Source: Euptelea pleiosperma (taxonomy: Eukaryota > Streptophyta > Magnoliopsida > Ranunculales > Eupteleaceae). Taken from it: DNA of 64,000 nucleotides. Below are positions 11,201 through 23,454 of the stretch, in pieces. Every line of letters begins with the position of its first letter. Position 1 is the first letter of the stretch. The notes under the pieces were generated by a model. It ran no database searches. It was not told the origin of the DNA and saw nothing but the letters and a program-made list of their open reading frames with translations. The translations under genes were made by a program, and so were the position numbers. The DNA lies in contig CM068544.1 in NCBI GenBank assembly GCA_035048495.1, forward strand, positions 50,493,893 to 50,557,892, read 5' to 3'.

Positions 11201-14200
11201 TTGTCCCAAACACCAAAAAAACTTTCTAGCACCTTTTCAGGCTATTTTCTGGTCCCTCCAAACAGTGGAAAAGATTTTATGTAGGAAAGTTTTCTGCTCA
11301 ATCATACAGGTTCTTAACATAAAGTACTCTGGAAGATTTCTTCACTGTATTTTGTACAGTTACATGTCTTCTATTTCTTGAACTCATATTTGCTTATAAT
11401 CTGTGCATCAATGTTGTACCTTTTCACTACAATCTGTTATCCAATAACCATCAAATCGATTATGCAGTGGCTCTTTCTGTATTTCCAATAATCTGTTATC
11501 CAATAACCATCATATCTATTATGCAGCGTCTCTTTCTGAATTTCCAAAGCAGTGCTTATATGTCAATTGCTTTCTCTAGGCTAGACTGACTTGAGCAAAG
11601 AAGTTCACTTAATGATTCAGTGGATTTTTTTCTTTTCATTTCCATAAATTTATTTTATTTCTCTCTAACCTGACTCTACTTTCCATCTCGTCTATTCCGG
11701 CGGAGTCTTTGAATTTGTTTTCTTGAAATAGCACAATCATTTGCATATCTTTTTATTTCTTAAGATGCACAGAAATCCAAAATTTTATCAGGGATGCTGT
11801 ATATGCAGATCATTTCAGGTCGGAAGGGAGAAATTTCTTATTCCATGGCTTCTTCTGATAAATCGGAAGAGCACTGAAGTACCAATGATTGATGTACATT
11901 TGGTAGGGCTTGCATTTAATTAACATAAGATCTATTTATTTACTAATGTGAGTTTCAGCTTTTTAAATTTTTCGACGGATTGTTAAGTGCCCAAAAAGTT
12001 ATGTAATGGAAATAAACAGAACTTTACATGACTTTCAAATGTTGAATTTGAATTTGATCTTTTTGTGTGCAATGGAAGCTTAATATTGAAGTTGTATGTA
12101 TTGCAGAGGTACTCGGGAAGCGATTTACATGGTGTCGCAGCTAAAGTTGTAGATATGCCCCACCACTGTATGTGATGTTGCCAGCCATTTCTTTGTTACA
12201 GTTTACTTCTTTTCTTGAATGTTGGAGTGCTGTCGTGGATCTTACTTGTGTACTGGTCTGCTTGTTGTGGGGATGCCATGTAATCAACATTAGATATGCT
12301 GTATCTTACTCCATTGTAACATATAGTTGCGTATATGTACATTCTTTGACTTTTCTATTAGGCTCAAATAGTAGCACATTTATCTAGGTTGAAGGTTCTA
12401 AGATATGCAATTAATTATTTGCACACCATGACTGATATGATACTGCACTTGGACTTTCTTGGTTTTGGTCAAGGGATTTTCATGGATTATTTTAGATTTG
12501 CTTCACAAATTTAAACACGTAGAATGATAGTGTTAAATCTGCGATGTCCATTGCATCCTAAATGTGTTGAAAGTTGGACATTTGCTTCATAAATTTTATT
12601 ATAAGAAAATAGTACAGTGGTGTTAAATCTGTAATTCTTGTCTGTTGCACCCTAAATATGTTTAAGGCTTTGATAATGTAGCCATGGTGCTTAAGCCCGT
12701 AATGTCTTTTCTTTGCTCAACCAACTCAAATGGAAATTGTGAACAACCCATTGATGTTTGTTAGCATGTGATATAGAACTAGGCTTTGCAATATGCACAT
12801 TCAGCTGTAGGTAAAATAAGAAGAAGAAGAAGAAGTCCAAATGAAGTAGCAATCAACTTTGTGGAATACAAGATTACTAGCTATGTGAATAACGGTCTGA
12901 TTATCACAATAGAGTTGGACAAGCTCTTTGAATGACACTCCGAACTCACGTGACAGACTCTTCATCTGCATGAGCTCACACGTGGTGTGAGACATAGCAC
13001 GATATTCTACTTCAACACTAGATCTGGCAACAACACTTTGTTTTTTACTTTTCCAAGTCACTGGATTTCCATTCACAAACGTACAGTATTGTAGTGGACC
13101 TCCTATCTGAAGGAGATCCAGCTTAGTCAGCATTTGTATACCCCTCAACATTCAGGTGACCACTATTCTTGTATTTAGTACCACGTCAAGGAGCTCCCTT
13201 TAGATACTTGAGAATTCTGACTATGACTTCCACTTTGTTTTTGACTTTTCCAAGTTACTGGATTTCCATTCACAAACGTACAGTACCTTGTAGTGGACCT
13301 CCTATCTGAAGGAGATCCAGCTTAGTTTGCATTTGTATACCCCTCAACATTCAGGTGACCACTGTTCTTGTATTTAGTACCACGCAAGGAGCTCCCTTTG
13401 GATACTTGAGAATTCTGACTACGACTTCCAAAAGCGGAACTCTTGGGGAATGCATGAACTAACTAACGACATAGGAGATGTCAAGATGTGTAATTGTCAA
13501 TTAAATAAATTCCCCAACCAATCTCTGATACCTTCCAGGATCACCCAAGGACTCTCCTTGATCAATAGTCAACTTATGATTCGGATCCATGTGAGTGTCA
13601 ACCGGCTTAGCTTCTAACAGTCTCGTATCTGTCAGAAGATCGGTAACATACTTCATTTACGGCAAGATAACAATTGTGGATCTCGTGACATCAATGCCAA
13701 GAAATAGCGAGCTGGCCCCAATCCTCGTTGTGGAAATACTTTTGAAGATGACTTTTCAGAACCTCAATGCCCTTCTTGGCATTGGCATTGACATTGTTAT
13801 CACAGCCTGTGACAACAATGTCGTTCATATAAACCACGAGAATAACAATACCACTTACCCCTCGATTGAAGATTACGGAATGGTCTGCTTAACTTCTACT
13901 CATCCCATTAGCAACCACAACTTGGCTAAACTTCTCAAACCATGCTCTAAATGATTGTTTGAGTCCATGAATGGACTTCTTCAACCTGCACACCTTAGCT
14001 AACTCCCCCTAAGTAATAAAACTATGAGGTTGCTCCATATACATCTCCTCAGATAGGTCACCATACAAAAAGTTATTTATCACGTCTAATCGAAACAACG
14101 ACGAGGATGTATTAGCTACAAAGGATATGATCACATGAATAGAATTCAACTTAGCCATAAGGGAGAAAGTCTTCAAATAGTCGATGCTATAATTATGAGT

Positions 14201-17200
14201 ATATCCCTTGGCTACCACCTGGGCTTTCATGCGTTCAACTGAATCAATTAGGGTTCTACTTCACAGTGTAGACCCAACGACGACCCACAAGGCCACAACA
14301 TGCTCCTAGTAGGTAAAACGGTTAGGTCACATGTAGCATTCAACTCAAAGACTGTCATCCCATATTCCCTAGCTTTCTTCCATCTAGAATGAGACATGGA
14401 TTTACAGTACGAAACAGGAAGACGTAGAGAGGACAAGGAAAGATCAAAATGTTGAAAACCAAGAAACAAATGATCAAAGGGGAAGAAATTAAAAATGGGA
14501 TGTTCAGTACATACGCATTTTCTTTTTCAAAGAGCAATGGGAATGTCACTATTAGTCTCCTAGGGAACAATTGAATTTTGAGATGGCAGATGAGAAAGGA
14601 ACGAAAGCAAGTAGATCTTGAGATGCCAAGGCTGATGATGGAGGATATTGAAGAGGTGGATCAATATTTCCTTGTTGACATCTTCTAGTATACACCTGCA
14701 ATGGTTTGGTGGGAGATGGAACAACAGGAGAGGGAGTGTGCACAAAATCAAAAATAGGATCCTGAATTTGACTTCCTTCAATAGAGTAAAATGGGGTAGC
14801 TTGAAGAAGGTAATGTTGACATACAAATTTTTTCTTTAATGAAGGACTATAACAACGATACCCTTTTTGTATCCTACAATAACCCAGAAAATTGCATTTT
14901 ATGGCTCGAGCATTGAGTTAATCATTCTCTCTCTCAAACTTGTGAAAAAAAATATATACCCAAATATCCTAGGAGGTTAAGAAAAAATCATCTTTCGAAA
15001 ACAAGCTATTGAAGGGAGATTCTCATTCAAAACATAAGATGGCATTCTATTGATGACTTAGTAAGAACAACAACCTCCAAAAAAGTTTAGGCACATTCAT
15101 TTGGATCAACAAGGATCGAGCTACTTTAAGGACATGTTTATTTTTTCTTTTTTGTTACCCCATTCTGTTGAGGAGTGTGACTATAAGATGTTTGATGTAC
15201 AATGCCAATACTATTAAGAAAGTTTTCAAAAGGAGCAGAACTATACTTAGCAGCATTATCAGATTGCAAAACACAATGCGAATATTAAATTGAGTAACGA
15301 TTTTAACACGAGAGTTGCTTTTTTTGCCTTGGCGCTACTTTTAGGGCCAACGCAACTCATCACGTCGAGCGACTTGGTCCCACCAAACATTTTTGTTGAA
15401 GTCGTGCGAAAGAAGACCAGTCGTGTTCCTAGCGGTAAACAAATGCAGGCTAAAGTCCTCTTAGGTGGTGTGAGTTGTCAGGTTTTCTCCATCATTTTCA
15501 ACCCGCTCTGATTGCAAACTATTAACTTCTTGTCACTAGTTTATGTTTCCTAATTATCCCACAGTTTTTATGCTGAGTTTTCCTCCTTATTGGTTAGTCA
15601 CATTAGCAGTGCAGCCTGTGAATGCCCAAGTTTCAACTTTGTGAACATAGTGTATTGTTCACCATACAAGCTGTTCGTCTGTTATCTTGCTTCATGAAAT
15701 AGAGGTGTAATGTAACTACCTAATGAAAATAAAAGAAGGAAAACATGTATTTGACCAAGCTATTGAGATCCAAGGTTCTTTCATTCCATCTATTTCTCCA
15801 GCAACCTTGGAAAGTTGGACAAAGATCTTTATGCTGTGTTTCTCACCTTGATAGTACAGCATTGAAGATTAATGAATGCCATTCTAGTGGTCACCCTCTT
15901 CTTTATGGTGAAGGTCACCTTGCATTTGTTTCTTGCTTATATTTTCTTCAAGTTTATTCGAGTAGGTTTTGTTTCCTAGGTTCAAAGTTGAGAAGATCTT
16001 TCCCTTGTATGAATCCCTCGAGAAATTCAAAGAGAAGTAGATCTTTTGGAGGGCAAAGACTTGAACAACAGTCAATCTATTTGTTGTTGCAAAAGGTACA
16101 ATGACAAAGTCTAAGCTGTGTGAGATGTATTTCACCCTCATTTTTTCCTATATTGTCATTCATGATTCACTTAACTGATGGTTCAGGAATTAGGATCATC
16201 CAATATTTGAATTGATGTTGATTTGGTGTAGAAGTCATAAACCATGGGAACATATCCTCATCAGGAGTCTTTCAAGCTAACAGGTTGTTGTGGGGGGTAA
16301 AAGGTCACCAATGAATGGATAGTATATCAGGGTTCAACTGTAGGAGGAAGTTGACCCAGTTGAGAGTTTAGCAATGGGTTTTGAGGGCTTTTAAGGGTGA
16401 AAGAGATTGAAACTATTGGCAGCTATAGGCCGTGGATGGATATTAGTAGAAGGAAAAAAAAACTAGAAGAAAATAAAATATAACTAAAAAGAAGACTATA
16501 GACCTGTAAGAATCAACACTTACAGGCCTAAAGAAAGCTTCTCATAGAACTGTCCCACAAGCAAATCTTCTTGTAGTGAAGTAGAGTCGACAATATTTGG
16601 GTTTGTGGAATCCACACCATAATTTGGGTTTGTGGCTTTAAATTGATGTGTTGGACAGCATCCTTTAATATCTCTGGCTTGGACTCAATGGTGTAAGTAT
16701 TTGGACTAAACTGTGGCAGTTGTTTATTTGTTGTTGCCAATGCACCTCTTTGGTAATTATAAATGAGAACAGTAATATTTTTCATCACAAGTTTAATATA
16801 TACTATCAATTGGCTTGTTATAAATGGAATTATCTATTTTAATTTAGGCACATGTCTTTGTTGTCCTGAGCAGATGTCGAAATTCATCCAGACATTCGTA
16901 AGCAATTCTGGGATCCAGAACAGTGGCCAAAACATGTGCTTGTCAGATATACATGGTTAGTATCATTAGACCCGCTCTTTATGTAAAGGGGATCATGTTT
17001 TGTTTCATTATATGGTTACAACCTCATTATGTGGGTAACGATAATATTGCAAAAAAGACGGCCATACGATTTTAAGAAAAGTGGGCATCTCTGTCATTGT
17101 CTATCAATTCCTGATGTCCTTTTCTCTGCATAACTAGATTTCAAATGCATGGACAAAAAATGGTACGTAATTATGCTTCCTGAATCTGGAGTTCTGTGCC

Positions 17201-20200
17201 CATCAAACTATAGCTTACATTAGTTTTATTATTAAAAGCCCAACCGCATTTTCTTTTCCTTATTTTTGCTATTCTTTAGTTCAGTTTCTCAGATGTGATT
17301 CATGAAGATATATGGAGGAAAGGTGAAGCTTAGTTGCATTTCCTTTGTTGTGTAGAGATCTTGTATATATGCCTGAAAGAGTATTCTGAAACACAACATG
17401 CAAATATTGTGGATAGTGTTGGGAACTTCTGTGTTGCTTGTGAAATTTTGTGTAGTCATACTCAGATGTGCCATTGTTGATGCTGACTTGTTAGTGAAAG
17501 ATATGGTGTATATTGGCATTCCTTGTACATTGGAAGTGATATTTTCTTTGTTCTTTGCTGTTAGTACAGTTTTATGGCTTATAAAAAAGGAACAAAAACA
17601 TACCTTTTACGAGGTGATAGAATATTATGTTGGAGTTGTCACCGACTCATGCACAATGCTGGAGGGGTTCGATTGGCAAGCAGCGACGCGACGGAGACTT
17701 ACCACATATCAATCTGCTATGTAATTTGTTGAAGGGCCATAATTAAAGCATGGTCTCAAAGCACCATTTGCAAATGCACATGGAACCCACTGAACATTTC
17801 TTTCTTTTGATAAGTAACCCACTGAAGATCATCACAAAATCCAATTTAGGGGGTGGTTGATTAGCTGTACGATTTCTTTCAATTTTGTATTAGAAATGAA
17901 ATCTAGATTGATTAGCAAAATTAGGATTTGATTTATCTTAATATGTGATATAATTTGTGTTTAGTGTGTAGGGTAAGACGGTAAGCTTAAGTTAGTGTTC
18001 CTTTTAGCTTATATTTTGTGTTTATAAAATAGTGTTGTCATACAGTCCAGATTTAAAATATCGTTCTGTTTCATTGTCTCGGTAAGCTGGCGGAACGAGA
18101 TGTATTGACTGAGACGGAACGAGATGGAATGAGACAAAGGAAAAAAACACTATGTCTTGAATAGGTTAAGCCATTTCTAATTCTTAATTATTTAACAAAA
18201 TTATTTTTAGCATTTTTGTGTTATAAAAGTACATATACCATGAAAATAAGGTTCTAAACCAATTTCAGTACTTAAATAAAGTTGTTTGCACAAGACAATA
18301 CATTCCCCTATGTATTGTTTCGGTACCTTACTGGAACAAGACGTCTCAGCCGAGACAAAATGAGATGAAAGGAGATTTTCAGCCATGCCTACAGTTGATA
18401 GAAACGTTGTAATACTTGAGGAGTACTAATGAAGTCTTTTTTATTTTTAAGGGGAAAAGTTCTCTTGATTGTTGGTGTTCATACTGTGTGGTCTGTTTAT
18501 TTACGAGTGAAAATAGCAAGTTTGAGATTTTGAAATATTTTATTCAATCTCTTATTATTTTTCTTTTTCTTTTTTCCCTATTCTTTCTCTCTCTTTTGTT
18601 CTCCTTTTATTGGGGATGTGGAGGTGAGTTCTCCATCATGTTCAATGGCGTGGTGAGAGTGTGCATCTTCTCATTGTTGTACGGGGACGTATCTGTGATC
18701 GTGGTTGCAAGGGAATCTTCATGTATGACATTGACATGGTGTTGAACTGAAAACCTTGTGTTCTTTTCGGTGTACATGAGGTGGAGTGATTTGAGAACAT
18801 AGAACTTTTTGTTCTCCTTGTGGTTGTCGCAGCCCAAACTCTGATATACTAGTCCCCTTTCTCGACCAATAGTCCTTTAATATCAGAAATTAGAGTAAAT
18901 AATTTTAAATGAGATATACCTCATTATGCTTTATGAAGCAAGGATTATTATGCATGCATATTGTCAAGGAGGTTTGTCTGTGGCTCACTTTGGATTTTAC
19001 AGGGAGGAGCAGTCCGAGATAGATGTCGCAGCTGGATTCTATGTATTGTTTGGATCAGGTAAAAAGCACGCTCATGCTCATCTTTTCTCCATTGAAACAG
19101 AAGAAGAAAGGAACAAAGGGTTGTCTGGTCATCTTTTAGAAATCTGAAGTCATTGTTTGAATTTGGGAAAAATTTAAAGCCATAGACCTTTGCTAGTCCT
19201 CCAATGAATCCATGCCAACATGTCCTGCCAGGAAAACTTAACCATCATTTCAATTAATGGAGAATAATCTTTTGATATTTCTTTAAGAATCACAGAAATG
19301 TTCCTTGGTGATTAATGTGGCCAAAACAATGCTGCTTTCTTCGTACTTACTGTAATAACCCCTTCCAAAGAAAATTGAGTAAGATGTGTAAGAAACTGTG
19401 AGGATTATCTTTATTTTAATACTAACACAACAATTCTTATATTCCTTGGTTTCTATCAACAAACATGGTTCTCCAGTGTTGGTAGTCTCCTTTTTTTTTC
19501 CCTCAATAAAATGGCTAGTTGACCTCAAGTTCTATACAAGAATTTATCTTTTTTTATCTTAAGCAACCAAAATACCTTGCTTAAAATGAGCAAAATATTT
19601 TAATCTTTTCAAGGGAAGGGAATTAATCAATTCAACATTCTGAGTTCAGAATTAAGAAATAATGGTTTCCTCGTAATATGACACGACAAAGACAATAACA
19701 AGTGTAACAATAGAAAAAGAAGTTTATTTTTCTTGAGAACTGCTGAATAATTAGTGTGTGCATTTGAAACAGGGCTTCTGATGTCGTTTATTCTTGCAAT
19801 CTACGTCTTGCAGTCCTCTCAGGACAAACTAGCGAGGTCAGTGTATCCTTCTCCTTTTACTCTCAACAATTCATGCGTGCTAATTTATCACTAGCAATTA
19901 ACACAATGTACGATAAAGTACATACCGCTGTTTTTAAACCTGGTCTGGCCATTGACCCGGTGGAGTGGCCGGTCAACCAGTTGGCCAAAGGAACAGCCCA
20001 TAAGAAATTGTAACAAAAAATTTAAATTTTTGGGTCAATGCCGACCCGACCTGGTTTGGGGACCAGTTCAACTGGCCAGTCCGGTCCGGGTTTAAAAACA
20101 CTGGTACATACTACTAAATGCGAACTTCAGATGGTCTGAAAATATCGTCGTAAGCTTTAATGTTTTTATTGGGACAATCTCTTAAAAAAAAAATTCCATT

Positions 20201-20270
20201 ATTCAGGTTTGTGAGGGAGACTGTTGCAGAAAGCAGCTTGCCTGGGGGAGGAGTGGCCAAGGTAGAATGA
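8257..20270 (+). CDS. Conserved plant single-pass membrane protein, nine exons
   Basis: Exons: 8257-8400, 8509-8571, 8664-8719, 11809-11902, 12107-12167, 16874-16955, 19003-19058, 19773-19836 and 20207-20270. All introns are GT-AG and the spliced frame is 684 nt, giving 227 residues. Residues 1-31 form a basic start plus a hydrophobic stretch that looks like a signal peptide. The luminal part contains SRTVWHDVIGRHCPIF, PIAKPTGYTGADPYK and FWDPEQWPKHVLVRYTW. Residues ~176-200 (GFYVLFGSGLLMSFILAIYV) are a transmembrane helix, followed by a short tail. This suggests a type I protein of the secretory pathway. I recognise the sequence style as a family conserved in plants but know no function. The start is the first in-frame ATG in a good context. 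Introns 3 (3.1 kb) and 5 (4.7 kb) are swollen by hAT and copia remnants; exons are intact. Confidence 0.88.
9690..10241 (+). mobile_element. hAT transposon remnant with transposase tail
   Basis: 9700-9830 is rich in 'aggcg' and 'gcgcc' motifs (for example CAAGGCGAGG and CAGGCGCG), as often seen at hAT-type element ends. 9864-10241 then encodes the C-terminal tail typical of plant hAT transposases. It reads RYGRRDTIESISLKDIDEND, then EWLLGE, and ends in a long acidic stretch rich in D and E. The catalytic core and the dimerisation helix region upstream are missing. It is an internally deleted, inactive copy in intron 3 of the membrane-protein gene. Confidence 0.6.
10600..10885. mobile_element. 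Family B MITE, left-truncated
   Basis: Core text is shared with 1089-1440: 'ggcgaggatggtctctatgg', 'ctggtttagaagttgaagaa' and 'gttagaaatttcagaatggg'. The right end is 'ttgccccccgatcctgac' and the left terminal repeat is not visible. An AT microsatellite follows at about 10888-10905. It lies in intron 3. Confidence 0.6.
11431..11548. repeat. 59-bp direct duplication
   Basis: Two tandem copies, 11431-11489 and 11490-11548, differ at only a few positions. Both begin AATCTGTTATCCAATAACCA. They lie in intron 3, about 260 bp before exon 4. Confidence 0.85.
12801..15300 (-). mobile_element. Degenerate Ty1/copia retrotransposon
   Basis: Minus-strand pieces follow copia order from high to low coordinate. 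They are an integrase-end stretch near 15040-15100 (INRMPSYVLNENLPS type); a linker at 14560-14800 (PIFDFVHTPSPVVPSP); reverse transcriptase at 14009-14230 (VAKGYTHNYSIDYLKTFS, then FRLDVINNFLYGDL); a 'YMNDIVVTG' style catalytic box near 13800; and RNase H at 12801-13151 (WKSKKQSVVARSSVEVEYRA, LYCDNQTVIHIASN). Stops and frame shifts interrupt it, and the catalytic YVDD-type box is altered. No LTRs were identified. It lies in antisense orientation in intron 5 of the membrane-protein gene. Confidence 0.85.
13034..13428. repeat. ~197-bp tandem duplication inside copia remnant
   Basis: 13034-13230 and 13231-13428 are near copies. Both contain CACTTTGTTTTT, then CTGGATTTCCATTCACAAAC, then CTATCTGAAGGAGATCCAGC. 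This duplicates the region before RNase H and further breaks the frame. Confidence 0.85.
18040..18385. repeat. Inverted repeat with 'gagacggaacgagatg' ends
   Basis: 'gtctcggtaagctggcggaa' and 'gactgagacggaacgagatg' near 18078-18130 are loosely mirrored by 'tactggaacaagacgtctca' and 'gccgagacaaaatgagatg' at 18330-18368. It is probably an old MITE in intron 6 of the membrane-protein gene. No target duplication was found. Confidence 0.4.
19928..20106. repeat. Short foldback MITE-like element
   Basis: The left arm is GTTTTTAAACCTGGTCTGGC and the right arm GGCCAGTCCGGTCCGGGTTT plus AAAAAC, in inverted orientation around an A/T-rich loop. It lies in intron 8 of the membrane-protein gene. The flanks match only weakly. 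Confidence 0.55.
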
Positions 20271-20636
20271 TGATACTCAGTGGTCCTCCAAATACCATCT
20301 GTACGTTAGAACATCAAATGATAAAGAAATTTGTGCAATAGTTACAGGAGGTACCCCGTTTTAAACAATACATGTAAGTTGGTTTTGGGGGGTTCTTTTG
20401 GTATATCCGTTGTTAATTTTGTACTGTGGGTGTAGGATTCTCTGGGTCTGGATTGTTACTTAGTTAAAGGGCGTTTTAACCATTTTGTCATCTGTATATT
20501 TGCACAACATCCTGCACCCAAATCTTTAACATTCTACAAGATTCTCCCTATGGTATCCAAGGCAGCTTGACTTGCAAAGAAACCTTTCTCAAAAGCTTCA
20601 TCGTTGGTCTTGGGGCCATCAACAGTTAGTGTTAGG

Positions 20637-21020
20637 GAGTAAAACTTCCCTGGCTACCGAAGGTCAGAGAAGCAACTGATCACCCACAATGTGAGCTACA
20701 TGGCACACTCAAGAGGACACTGACCGTATGTATGTTTGGCCAATCCCTAGGGGTACCTACAAACCAAAAATCAACCTGATTAGTGATTTCTAAGCGTTGG
20801 ATTGGAGTCATTATCACAAGTTGATTTTAACTGTGGGAATTTGAGCATTATTGACCATTATTTGGGTACAAGGATCTGAAGGTTTGAAATCACTAATCAG
20901 GCTGATTTTTGGTTTGTAGGCTCATCTAAGGACTGGCCAAACATCCATAAGGTCAGCGACAGCGTCCTATAAAAGTGTGCCACACCGCTCATATTGTGGG
21001 TGGTGAGGGAAGTTTTACTC
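20637..21020. mobile_element. Family A foldback MITE
   Basis: It starts GAGTAAAACTTCCCTGGC and ends GGGAAGTTTTACTC. The arms nearly pair along their length: 'accaaaaatcaacctgatta' and 'ctaatcaggctgatttttgg'. No clear target duplication was found. It begins about 370 bp after the stop of the membrane-protein gene. Confidence 0.7.
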
Positions 21021-21042
21021 TTGTCTATCTATCTATCTAGAT

Positions 21043-21564
21043 TCTATACTACTTTAAAGCCAAAACATGGGTTGGGCACCCCCCCTACACAGGCTTCAAC
21101 GCACACGCTCACTCGCTACCCCCATGAATAGAGGCGTCTCTACTTTCAAAGGTAAAACCTTCCCTCATTAAATGTCTTCAGGTTGTCTGGCACACCCACG
21201 TCCCTCATCAATGATGATGAGGTACAATAGTATAAGCCACATGGCATACACTTTGAGACCACTGACCTTATGGATGTTTGTCCCATTCTTATGTGGACCT
21301 ATATGCCAAATATCAATCTGATTAGTTATTTCCAACCTTTGGATCTGAGTACCCCAAATAATGCTTGAAATCTATGGTTGATAATCAGCCCATGAAAACA
21401 ACTCCAATCAAATCCTTAAAACCACTAATCAGGCTGAATTTTTGCTTATAGGCCCACCTAGAGATGGGCCAAACATCGATATGATCAGTGATCTCTACAA
21501 GTGTTCCACGTGTAAGGTGCTTCCATGTGTAAGGTGATGTGCATCGCACTTGGCGTTCCCCTAG
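21043..21564 (+). mobile_element. Helitron-like element, first of a tandem pair
   Basis: It begins TCTATACTACTTTAAAGC and ends ...TTCCCCTAG followed by T, which fits Helitron termini. A hairpin before CTAG is weak. Most of the inside is a family A core (21213-21520). A second, related copy starts immediately after. Confidence 0.5.
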
Positions 21565-22458
21565 TCTATTATAAAGCAACAATCGGGGTTGCCACCCACG
21601 TGACACAATTAAAGGCCTCTCTACTTTCAAAGGTAAAACCTTCCCTCATTAAATGTCCTTTCACAGATCAGGTTGTCTAGCAGGGCCACATTCCTCACCA
21701 ATGATGATGAGGGATAACAGTATAAGCCACGTGGAACACTCTTAGAGACCACTGACCTTATGGATGTTTGTCCCATTCCTAGGTGGACCTATATACCAAA
21801 TATCAGTCTGATTAGTGATTTCAAACCTATGGATCTGAGTACCCCAAATAATGCTTTAAATATATGGTTAAAAATAAGGGTCGGGCTCCAGTTACCGCCC
21901 TAAAATGACAGGCTCCAGATACAGGACACAATATGAGCCATGTGTCACGCTCTTTGAGGATTCGGACCATATGGATGTTTGTCCAATCTCTAGGTGAACC
22001 CACAAACCAACAATCATCCTGATTAGTGATTTCTAGGCATTGGATCTTTGTACCTCAGATACTACTCATATTCCCACAGTTGAGATTAACCCATGAAAAT
22101 AAGTCCAATCCAACGCCTATGAATCACTAATGAGGCTGATTCTTGGTTTGTAGGTCCACTTAGGGATTGGCCAAACATCCATACGGTCAGAGTCCTCTAA
22201 GAGCATACCACGTGGCTCATATTGAGTCCTGTAACAGGAGCCTATCATTTTAGGGCGGTAACTGTAGCCTGAGCCTAAAAATAAACCCATGAAAATGACT
22301 CCAATCTAATCCTTAAAAACCACTAATCATGCTGATTTTTTTGCATATAGGCCTACGTAGAGATGGGCCAAAATCGATTCAGTCAGTGATCTCTACAAGT
22401 GTGCCGCATGTAAGGTGCTTCAATGTGTAAGGTGCACGTGCAATTGGCATTCCCCTAT
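21565..22458 (+). mobile_element. Helitron-like element, second of a tandem pair
   Basis: It starts TCTATTATAAAGCAACAATC directly after the CTAG of the previous copy. It shares 'ctctactttcaaaggtaaaa' and 'ccttccctcattaaatgtc' with it, and ends near 22458 as TTCCCCTAT, an altered CTAG. Its family A core is split by the element at 21878-22275. Confidence 0.5.
21878..22275. mobile_element. Chimeric MITE: family B ends, family A core
   Basis: Left end GGGTCGGGCTCCAGTTACCG, right end ...GGCGGTAACTGTAGCCTGAGCC in inverted orientation. The flanks carry an exact 9-bp duplication TAAAAATAA (21869-21877 and 22276-22284). The ends begin like family B (GGGTCGGGCTC, compare 45673). The long inner arms ('ctgattagtgatttctaggc', 'tcttggtttgtaggtccact') are those of family A. 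It sits inside another family A copy, which sits inside a Helitron-like element. Confidence 0.8.
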
Positions 22459-22655
22459 ATTATTAATGCAATTCGGCAAAGTAGGCCGTTTTTTCTATTT
22501 TATTTCACCAAACCCAATTGGCAATCTGACTCCTTAGTGGAACAACTTGAGGATGACAGCAAATATACTTTGGGAGACATACAGTTCAGCTTCAGTTTAA
22601 CTTTAACTTTAACCCCAACTACGCGGAAACTAACACGTACACAACCCAACACTTA

Positions 22656-22960
22656 GGGCGTGTTTGATTGCCAAGTGGGAAAATTACATTTTCCTTGGGA
22701 AAACACAACTTTCCATTGTTAGATAGCCATCTTAAATCTGTATAATTTTCCCCACCAAGCCGTTTAAATCTGGATAATTTTTCCTATTGAGCCCAGAATT
22801 CAGTTCCCATCGAGATAGTTGAGAATTCATTTCCACGTGAAAATACGGCTTCATTTTCTTCCCATTAAAATATCTGTTCTCAATTGCAATCAATCAACCA
22901 TTTAAGGCATTTCCCAGATGTACTTTCTCGGGGAAATTTTCTGTGCAATCAAACACGCCC
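22656..22960. mobile_element. PIF/Harbinger (Tourist-like) MITE
   Basis: The terminal repeats GGGCGTGTTTGATTGC and GCAATCAAACACGCCC are perfect inverse complements. The flanking TTA at 22653-22655 and 22961-22963 is the expected 3-bp target duplication. The element is 305 bp with no coding content. Confidence 0.92.
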
Positions 22961-22974
22961 TTAGTAAAACTTCG

Positions 22975-23454
22975 ATGACCACCCACAATATGAGCCACGT
23001 GGCATAACAAAAAGATTTTATTGTTACCTTCCCCCACGGTTTAGGAAAACTACCAAATCTATAAATCTAAAAAGTCTTAACAACTCAATAAGAACCGCTC
23101 TTGGAATTGTGGGTCGTGTAAAACATGCCACGTGGCACTCTTCTGAGTCCACTGAACCGTGAATGTTTGGGCCATCCACCTACACAAAAGAATTAGCCTT
23201 ATTGTAAATTTTTGGCCGTTGGATAAAAAAACTGCTCTAAGAGATCCAAGATCGAAAAGAGTGGAATCTTTCCTTCGTAATAGACGGAATAGGAAAACAA
23301 CCAAAGCTAAAACTCTAAACAACCCAAGTAAGTAAAAAAGTCTATAAGAACCCCCAACACACCTTACTAATTTTCATCATCTTCAGAGTTGAACCTACTC
23401 CTCTTCTTTCTAAACCCTAGAACTCGTTTCTTTGAATTCGTAAATCTAATCAGT
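22975..23454. promoter_or_regulatory. Region upstream of the SAUR gene
   Basis: Two worn family A pieces lie here ('cccacaatatgagccacgtg' at 22983 and 'catgccacgtggcactcttc' at 23123), each with a CACGTG-type E/G-box. From ~23340 to 23454 the sequence becomes a pyrimidine-rich leader with a TAAACCCTAG telobox-like motif at 23411-23420. A TATA box could not be assigned with confidence. Confidence 0.35.

Noticed and set aside
15290..15511. 73-codon frame in intron 5 of the membrane-protein gene
   Set aside because: No start context, no homology, at the edge of the copia remnant.
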